A model generated the notes under the pieces. That model was not told where the DNA came from. It saw only the letters and a list, made by a program, of their open reading frames with translations, and ran no database searches. A DNA stretch of 10,697 nucleotides from Clostridia bacterium (lineage in GTDB: Bacteria; Bacillota; Clostridia; Oscillospirales; Acutalibacteraceae): positions 1 through 10,697 of the forward strand of contig CAAEVU010000233.1 of the NCBI GenBank assembly GCA_900759575.1. Reading direction: 5' to 3'. This document shows positions 6,822 to 10,697 of this stretch, one piece after another. Both the position numbers and the translations under genes were made by a program. The number at the start of each line of letters is the position of its first letter. Within the stretch, counting starts at the first letter, position 1.

Positions 6822-8329
6822 GTGGCGCTCACCTGCTTTTTATAGGTTTCGCAGCACTCACGGATCGCCTGCTCTCCTTCGGCGGAAAGCTCGCCGGTGC
6901 TGTCAATGGCCTTCATCACATCAGGATGTTTCTCTTCCATCTCGTCTGCCAAGCCCCAGGCCACTTCACGCGCCTTTTCCACCGGCACATCGGCCAAAAG
7001 CTTCTGGGTAGCAGCGTAAAGGATCACCACTTGGCGAGACACGGACATGGGATGGTACAAGGGCTGTTTCAAGATCTCAACCAGCCGGTTGCCGTGATCC
7101 AACGCCTCTTTGGTGGCAGGGTCCAAATCGGAGCTGAACTGGGTAAACACTTCCAGTTCCCGGAACTGGGCCAAATCGATACGCAAGCTGCCGGCGATCT
7201 TTTTCACAGCCTTGGTCTGGGCAGCGCCGCCCACACGGGACACGGACAGACCCACGTTCACAGCCGGACGAACGCCGGAGTGGAACAGGTTGCTTTCCAG
7301 ATACAGCTGGCCGTCGGTGATGGAGATCACGTTGGTGGGGATGTAGGCGGAAACGTCGCCAGCCTGAGTCTCGATGATGGGCAGAGCGGTGATAGAACCG
7401 CCGCCATACTCGGGAGCCATCCGGCAAGCACGCTCCAACAGACGGGAGTGAAGATAGAACACGTCGCCAGGATATGCTTCACGGCCGGGAGACCGTTTCA
7501 GCAGCAGGGACAAGGTACGGTATGCAACAGCGTGCTTGGACAGATCGTCGTATACGATGAGCACGTCCTTGCCCTGGGACATGAAATACTCCGCAATAGC
7601 CACTCCGGAATAGGGAGCAATATACTGCACGGGGGCAGGCTCACTGGCCGAAGCGTTGAGGATCATGCTGTACTCCATAGCGCCGTTTTTATTCAAAGTA
7701 TTGTAGATCTTCGCCACGGTAGAGTTCTTCTGACCAATGGCCACATAGATGCAGATCACATTCTGGCCCTTCTGGTTCAGAATGGCGTCCACGGCAATGG
7801 ACGTTTTACCGGTCTGCCGGTCGCCGATGATCAACTCACGCTGACCACGGCCAATGGGCACCATGGCGTCCACCGCCAGGATACCGGTCTGCAGGGGCAC
7901 AGTCACAGGCTCTCTGGTCACAACGCCGGAAGCTTCCCGCTCGATGGGGCGGGTCTCGGTGGTGTGGATGGGGCCTTTTCCGTCAATGGGTTCGCCCAAA
8001 GCGTTGATCACTCGGCCCAGCATTTCTTCCCCGGCAGGGACAGAAGCCCGGCTTCCGGTGCGCCGCACCAAGTCGCCCTCTTCGATCCCCTCTTCCGGTC
8101 CCAGCAGGGCACAGCCCACGCTGCCGGTCTCCAGATTCATGGCCAAAGCCTTTGTGCCGTTTTCAAATTCCAAAAGCTCACCATACATGACGTTTTCCAA
8201 GCCATATACAGTGGCGATGCCGTCTCCGATCTGAACGACGGAGCCGGTTTCACTGACTTGAGTTTTTTCCTCGTAATGGGAAATCTCTTCCTTCAGAATG
8301 GATACAATTTCTTCCGGTTTGCCGTTCAA
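6809..8329 (-). CDS. atpA: F1Fo ATP synthase subunit alpha
   Basis: The regulatory, non-catalytic nucleotide-binding F1 subunit, three copies per complex. 506 residues, full length. It shows KPEEIVSILKEEI near the N-terminus (4-16), Walker A GDRQTGKT (169-176), DDLSKHAVAYR (261-271), and SVSRVGGAAQTKAVK with the arginine finger R365. The start codon is TTG (8327-8329), three bases after the atpH stop, with GAGAGGG eight bases upstream. This start puts PEEI at the position usual for the family, and the first internal Met is residue 48, so TTG is well supported. The 3' end overlaps atpG. Confidence 0.97.
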   Translation of the reverse strand: MNGKPEEIVSILKEEISHYEEKTQVSETGSVVQIGDGIATVYGLENVMYGELLEFENGTKALAMNLETGSVGCALLGPEEGIEEGDLVRRTGSRASVPAGEEMLGRVINALGEPIDGKGPIHTTETRPIEREASGVVTREPVTVPLQTGILAVDAMVPIGRGQRELIIGDRQTGKTSIAVDAILNQKGQNVICIYVAIGQKNSTVAKIYNTLNKNGAMEYSMILNASASEPAPVQYIAPYSGVAIAEYFMSQGKDVLIVYDDLSKHAVAYRTLSLLLKRSPGREAYPGDVFYLHSRLLERACRMAPEYGGGSITALPIIETQAGDVSAYIPTNVISITDGQLYLESNLFHSGVRPAVNVGLSVSRVGGAAQTKAVKKIAGSLRIDLAQFRELEVFTQFSSDLDPATKEALDHGNRLVEILKQPLYHPMSVSRQVVILYAATQKLLADVPVEKAREVAWGLADEMEEKHPDVMKAIDSTGELSAEGEQAIRECCETYKKQVSATWQA

Positions 8330-8332
8330 AGC

Positions 8333-8851
8333 TTATTCCCTCTCTTTCAGCGAGCGGCGCAGGCCATGCAGCATGCCGCGCACGCTCTTGTCATAGGTAA
8401 TGCCATTCAACTGGATCACAAAACCGCCCAGCAGTTCCGGGTCCAGCTCCACGTGAAATTCCACCTTGGAAAGACCGTGGCGTTTTTTCAGCGCTTCCCC
8501 GATCCGGGCAAGGTCAGCCGGGTCAGGTTGACGGACGCAGCGGAACACCGCCTCGGCGCCGCCCTCCTGTGCCAACTTCAACTGATGATACTCTTTCTCA
8601 ATAGCGGGCAACAGGGAAAGACGCTCTCTCCGGCACAACAACCGGAAAAAGTTTAAAAGCACCGGACCAATCTCGCCTTCCAGCAAGCGGCACAGCACCT
8701 TATCCTTCTCTTCCCTGGGGATGCAGGGATTATTCAGGGCCTGCCACAGGCTTTGGTCCTTCATCAATCTCTCTGCCCCGGTCCGCAAGCCTTCCTCATC
8801 CTGAGTCAGCTCAAACAGCGCCAGCGCATAACGTGTCTCCAAGGTCCTCAT
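8333..8851 (-). CDS. atpH: F1Fo ATP synthase subunit delta
   Basis: Delta (OSCP equivalent) is the peripheral-stalk cap that joins the b subunits to the top of alpha. 172 residues, typical length. The N-terminal helical domain begins RTLETRYALALFELTQDEEG (2-21). The C-terminal part contains VEFHVELDPELLGGFVIQLN (130-149), the characteristic D-x-x-[LI]-[LI]-G-G motif. ATG start overlaps the atpF stop as ATGA (8848-8851). Only a weak ribosome binding site (GGTGAC) precedes it, so translation is probably coupled to atpF. Three bases separate its stop from the atpA start. Confidence 0.96.
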   Translation of the reverse strand: MRTLETRYALALFELTQDEEGLRTGAERLMKDQSLWQALNNPCIPREEKDKVLCRLLEGEIGPVLLNFFRLLCRRERLSLLPAIEKEYHQLKLAQEGGAEAVFRCVRQPDPADLARIGEALKKRHGLSKVEFHVELDPELLGGFVIQLNGITYDKSVRGMLHGLRRSLKERE

Positions 8852-9336
8852 AGCTTGTCACCATCGGTTTCCGAAAGGAAAGAATCCACCAGCTTGCGGT
8901 CCGATTCCTGGTCCAGTTCCTTCTGGGAAAGCTTTGAGGCAGTGAGAAGCACCAGCTCGGTGACGTTTTCCTGCACGCCACGCAGCATCTCTTCCCGTTC
9001 CTGGGCCATCTCCGCGCGAGAACGTTCTTTCTCTTTCTGGGCATCCTGAGCGGCGCTTTTCAGAATACTGCTGTACTCCTGCTGTCCGCGCTGCCGGGCG
9101 TCCGAAACGATCTGGGCAGCTTCCGCCTGGGCACCTTCCAGTTTTTCCGCATACTGGGCGTTCAACTCGTGGGCCTTGGTTTTCTGCTCCTCAGCGTCCT
9201 TCAGATTGTTCTCAATCTCCGCGGTGCGGCTATCCATCATCTTGGTGATAGGCTTAAAGAGAAAATGCTTTAACAGCAGGAAGAGCACCAGGATATTTAC
9301 GATGTTCCAAATAATGGACCAATCCAGGTTCAACAA
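8848..9336 (-). CDS. atpF: F1Fo ATP synthase subunit b
   Basis: Peripheral-stalk subunit, a dimer anchored in the membrane. 162 residues, usual length. One N-terminal membrane helix (about 7-27, rich in I, V and L) ends with FKPITKMMDSR (27-37). A long charged coiled coil (about 38-125) follows, then ELVLLTASKLSQKELD (127-142), the delta-binding end. The start is TTG (9334-9336), immediately followed by a second TTG. AAAGGAAGG (9346-9354) lies nine bases before the first TTG and twelve before the second. No ATG or GTG lies near, and a start here places the membrane helix as in homologues. Confidence 0.95.
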   Translation of the reverse strand: MLNLDWSIIWNIVNILVLFLLLKHFLFKPITKMMDSRTAEIENNLKDAEEQKTKAHELNAQYAEKLEGAQAEAAQIVSDARQRGQQEYSSILKSAAQDAQKEKERSRAEMAQEREEMLRGVQENVTELVLLTASKLSQKELDQESDRKLVDSFLSETDGDKL

Positions 9337-9384
9337 ACCGATACGCCTTCCTTTCTTTTGAATCTTGCCAAATTTTCCAGCCTC

Positions 9385-9600
9385 TTAGCCCAAGAACATG
9401 ATGATCAAAATGCCGATGACCAGGCCGTACACAGCGGTAGCCTCAGCCAGGGCGCAACCGATCAACAAAGCGCTCTGAATCTTGCTGGCGGCTTCGGGCT
9501 GACGAGCGATAGCGTCCACAGCCTTCGCGGTAGCAATACCGATACCCAAACCAGCGCCAATACCTGTCAAAACTGCAATAGCGGCTCCAAGTGCGATCAT
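9385..9600 (-). CDS. atpE: F1Fo ATP synthase subunit c
   Basis: The proteolipid that forms the membrane rotor ring. 71 residues, two membrane helices. Helix 1 carries the glycine repeat GIGAGLGIG (13-21), the polar loop is ARQPEA (32-37), and helix 2 carries the ion-binding carboxylate E53 in ALAEATAVYG. Compared with the Ilyobacter Na+ ring, the glutamine ligand (Q32) is I20 here and the serine after the glutamate is A54, so sodium ligands are missing and proton coupling is expected. ATG start with a strong AAAGGAG (9610-9616) at nine bases. The gene has the strongest and most AU-rich translation initiation region in the operon, fitting its high copy number. Confidence 0.97.
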   Translation of the reverse strand: MIALGAAIAVLTGIGAGLGIGIATAKAVDAIARQPEAASKIQSALLIGCALAEATAVYGLVIGILIIMFLG

Positions 9601-9650
9601 AACTCTCTACTCCTTTGTGATTTAAAAAATGTAGTTTTATAAATATTTAG
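9601..9650 (-). promoter_or_regulatory. AU-rich translation initiation region of atpE
   Basis: The fifty bases before atpE are almost all A and T (runs of A and T at 9621-9650) except for the AAAGGAG Shine-Dalgarno. The region looks unstructured. An unstructured U-rich leader enhances atpE translation in E. coli (established); the same role here is inference. Confidence 0.5.
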
Positions 9651-9709
9651 GAACGGAAGGTTTCCCCTCCGGTTCTTTCGAAACCATCCCTTCCCCATTT
9701 GGGAAAGGG
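9651..9709 (-). other. Two hairpins in the atpB-atpE spacer
   Basis: In transcript order the first hairpin is CCCTTTCCC-AAAT-GGGGAAGGG (9688-9709), nine pairs with one G-U. The second is a ten-position stem with one mismatch, from bases 9651-9660 pairing with 9666-9675. Neither is followed directly by a U-run, so they are unlikely to be terminators. They may protect or separate the atpE part of the mRNA. Confidence 0.5.
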
Positions 9710-9726
9710 ACTCTGGCTTTCTGCCA

Positions 9727-10413
9727 TCATTCGATGGTCTCAGCAGTGAACAAAGCGGTCAGGAACACAAATACGATTGCCTGAATAATGCCGTCGAACA
9801 CGTCAAAGTACATGCTCAAGGCCATGGGCACAATGGCCGGGATGGCGATCTTGATCAGCTCCATGATGATGAAGGCGCCCAGCACATTGCCGAACAACCG
9901 CATGCACAAGGACAGGGGCCGAATGATGATCTCCATCAGGTTGATGGGAAACAGCAGGGGAATGGGCTCAAAGAACTTGTGGATTCCGCCCTTCAACCCC
10001 TTGATGCGGAAACTGGAACCATAGATCAGGCCGCAGCTCATAATGGCCAGGGCAGCCGTCACGTTCAGGTCCTTGGTAGGGGGTGTGACACCGATCAGCC
10101 CCACCATATTGGCCACGCCCAAATACAGGCCGATGGTGCCAAAATAGGGAGCAAATCCCCGCCAGTGTTCTTCGCCCAGGGTGTTCTTGGTAAAGTTGTT
10201 GATGAATCCCACGTACATTTCCGCCACGAGCTGTGCCTTACCTGGGACCTTTTTCAAATGCCGGGTACACACGATGGACAAAATCACCAGAAAGGCCATA
10301 ATCCCCCAGGTGACCACCACCGATTCCGGCACGGGAATTCCCCCAAACAGCGGAATCGTAAAGGCTGTGTGGTTGTTCATTCCCTCCATCAATTCGTCAC
10401 GAATCCCGTCCAA
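9727..10413 (-). CDS. atpB: F1Fo ATP synthase subunit a
   Basis: The membrane stator subunit that provides the ion half-channels next to the c ring. 228 residues, five to six membrane segments. The essential arginine is R172 in SLCMRLFGN (168-176). PPTKDLNVTAALA (111-123) and the final-helix DGIIQAIVFVFLTALF (207-222, Q211) are family signatures. The start is TTG (10411-10413) with AAGGAAGGTG (10419-10428) upstream. ATG codons at residues 9 and 12 are alternatives, but M9 has no good ribosome binding site and M12 has GGAGGG only about one base away. First gene of the operon; no atpI precedes it. Confidence 0.96.
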   Translation of the reverse strand: MDGIRDELMEGMNNHTAFTIPLFGGIPVPESVVVTWGIMAFLVILSIVCTRHLKKVPGKAQLVAEMYVGFINNFTKNTLGEEHWRGFAPYFGTIGLYLGVANMVGLIGVTPPTKDLNVTAALAIMSCGLIYGSSFRIKGLKGGIHKFFEPIPLLFPINLMEIIIRPLSLCMRLFGNVLGAFIIMELIKIAIPAIVPMALSMYFDVFDGIIQAIVFVFLTALFTAETIE

Positions 10414-10474
10414 ATAATCACCTTCCTTACTTCGGAAACCGCGCCTCTCAGCGTAAGAAATTTGTGGAATAGCT

Positions 10475-10500
10475 AAAAAATCCGGAGGTAACTCCGAATT
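10475..10500 (-). terminator. Intrinsic-terminator-like hairpin in the atp operon leader
   Basis: AATTCGGAG-TTAC-CTCCGGATT on the minus strand gives a nine-pair stem with one G-U, and the stem merges into a run of six T residues (10475-10480). It starts about eight bases after the predicted transcription start and lies about 60 bases before atpB. It may act as an attenuator, or as a 5' stabilising hairpin if readthrough dominates. Confidence 0.5.
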
Positions 10501-10514
10501 TCCTACTAAAGTAC

Positions 10515-10543
10515 AGCATACGCCTTCCTTTTTCCACTGTCAA
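10515..10543 (-). promoter_or_regulatory. Promoter of the atp operon
   Basis: A perfect -35 TTGACA (10538-10543), a 17-base spacer and TATGCT (10515-10520) as -10. The predicted transcription start is near 10508, giving a leader of about 95 bases before the atpB TTG. The 50 bases upstream of the -35 hold several A and T tracts (10550-10600), as in UP elements. Confidence 0.75.
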
Positions 10544-10697
10544 GTGTTCGGAAAAAAATTGTAAATGCAACTAAATTGTTTTCTTTACGAACCAAAAAAC
10601 TGTCAAAATGCCTTTCGAAAAAACAGCCTGTTATCGGGGATAGAAACGGTCTACCACGCTTTCCATTGAAACTGTTACAGTGTTTTTAAACGCAAGA
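10544..10697. other. AT-rich region with no recognisable gene
   Basis: No open reading frame with a ribosome binding site is seen on either strand. A second TTGACA (10601-10606, minus) has no matching -10. AAATTGT is repeated at 10556-10562 and 10573-10579. An 11-base palindrome ACTGTTACAGT lies at 10671-10681. The region probably holds upstream promoter sequence and the end or start of a neighbour outside the window. Confidence 0.5.

Noticed and set aside
6815..8656. A 613-codon open frame on the plus strand opposite atpA/atpH
   Set aside because: It is antisense to two unmistakable genes, has low-complexity His/Gly-rich composition typical of a reverse-frame shadow, and no ribosome binding site or recognisable domain.
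10601..10606. A second perfect TTGACA upstream of the atp promoter (minus strand)
   Set aside because: No hexamer resembling TATAAT at spacers of 15-19 bases; the nearest (AACAAT) is at 20.
10671..10681. Palindrome ACTGTTACAGT
   Set aside because: Eleven bases with 5-bp arms is short enough to arise by chance and is about 130 bases from the promoter.

Overview
The window looks like a chromosomal segment of a Gram-positive Bacillota bacterium, probably a gut-type clostridial lineage (Oscillospirales-like). The evidence is strong AGGAGG-type ribosome binding sites, frequent TTG starts, a GC content somewhat above half (by eye), a single eight-gene F-type ATP synthase operon, and GH42 and DUF1538/P-II genes of a clostridial flavour. 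The taxonomic placement is inference from protein style, not from a search.

Region 1 (1-1409, minus strand) is the 5' two thirds of a GH42 beta-galactosidase that runs off the left edge. It is interrupted by one in-frame TAA at 678-680. The reading frame is otherwise intact on both sides of the stop. The stop separates the catalytic acid/base (residue 153) from the nucleophile (about residue 318), so this is a nonsense-mutated gene or a single-base error.

Region 2 (1410-1708) is a divergent intergenic spacer. It holds a candidate promoter for the GH42 gene, a candidate extended -10 promoter for the rightward pair, and three consecutive inverted repeats, the first at the predicted transcription start.

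Region 3 (1709-3952, plus strand) is a two-gene operon. The first gene encodes a 512-residue membrane protein made of two DUF1538 units fused head to tail. The second encodes a 230-residue protein with two P-II/GlnB-like units. The P-II gene contains an in-frame internal AAGGAGG-8-ATG exactly at the linker between its two units. The pair is the least understood part of the window and the best candidate for an unusual system: a membrane transporter-like protein with a dedicated nucleotide-sensor-like partner.

Region 4 (3988-4038) is a strong bidirectional terminator between the two convergent operons.

Region 5 (4045-10543, minus strand) is the complete F1Fo ATP synthase operon in canonical order atpB-E-F-H-A-G-D-C (a, c, b, delta, alpha, gamma, beta, epsilon). 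It has a consensus-like promoter (TTGACA-17-TATGCT) about 100 bases before atpB and an intrinsic-terminator-like hairpin in its leader. Three of the eight genes (atpB, atpF, atpA) start with TTG. Two hairpins and an AU-rich leader precede atpE, whose product is needed in the highest copy number. The c subunit lacks the sodium ligands known from Na+-type rings, so the enzyme is probably proton-coupled. The epsilon subunit carries the IDxxRA ATP-binding motif. No atpI is seen before atpB.

Region 6 (10544-10697) is AT-rich and has no recognisable gene.
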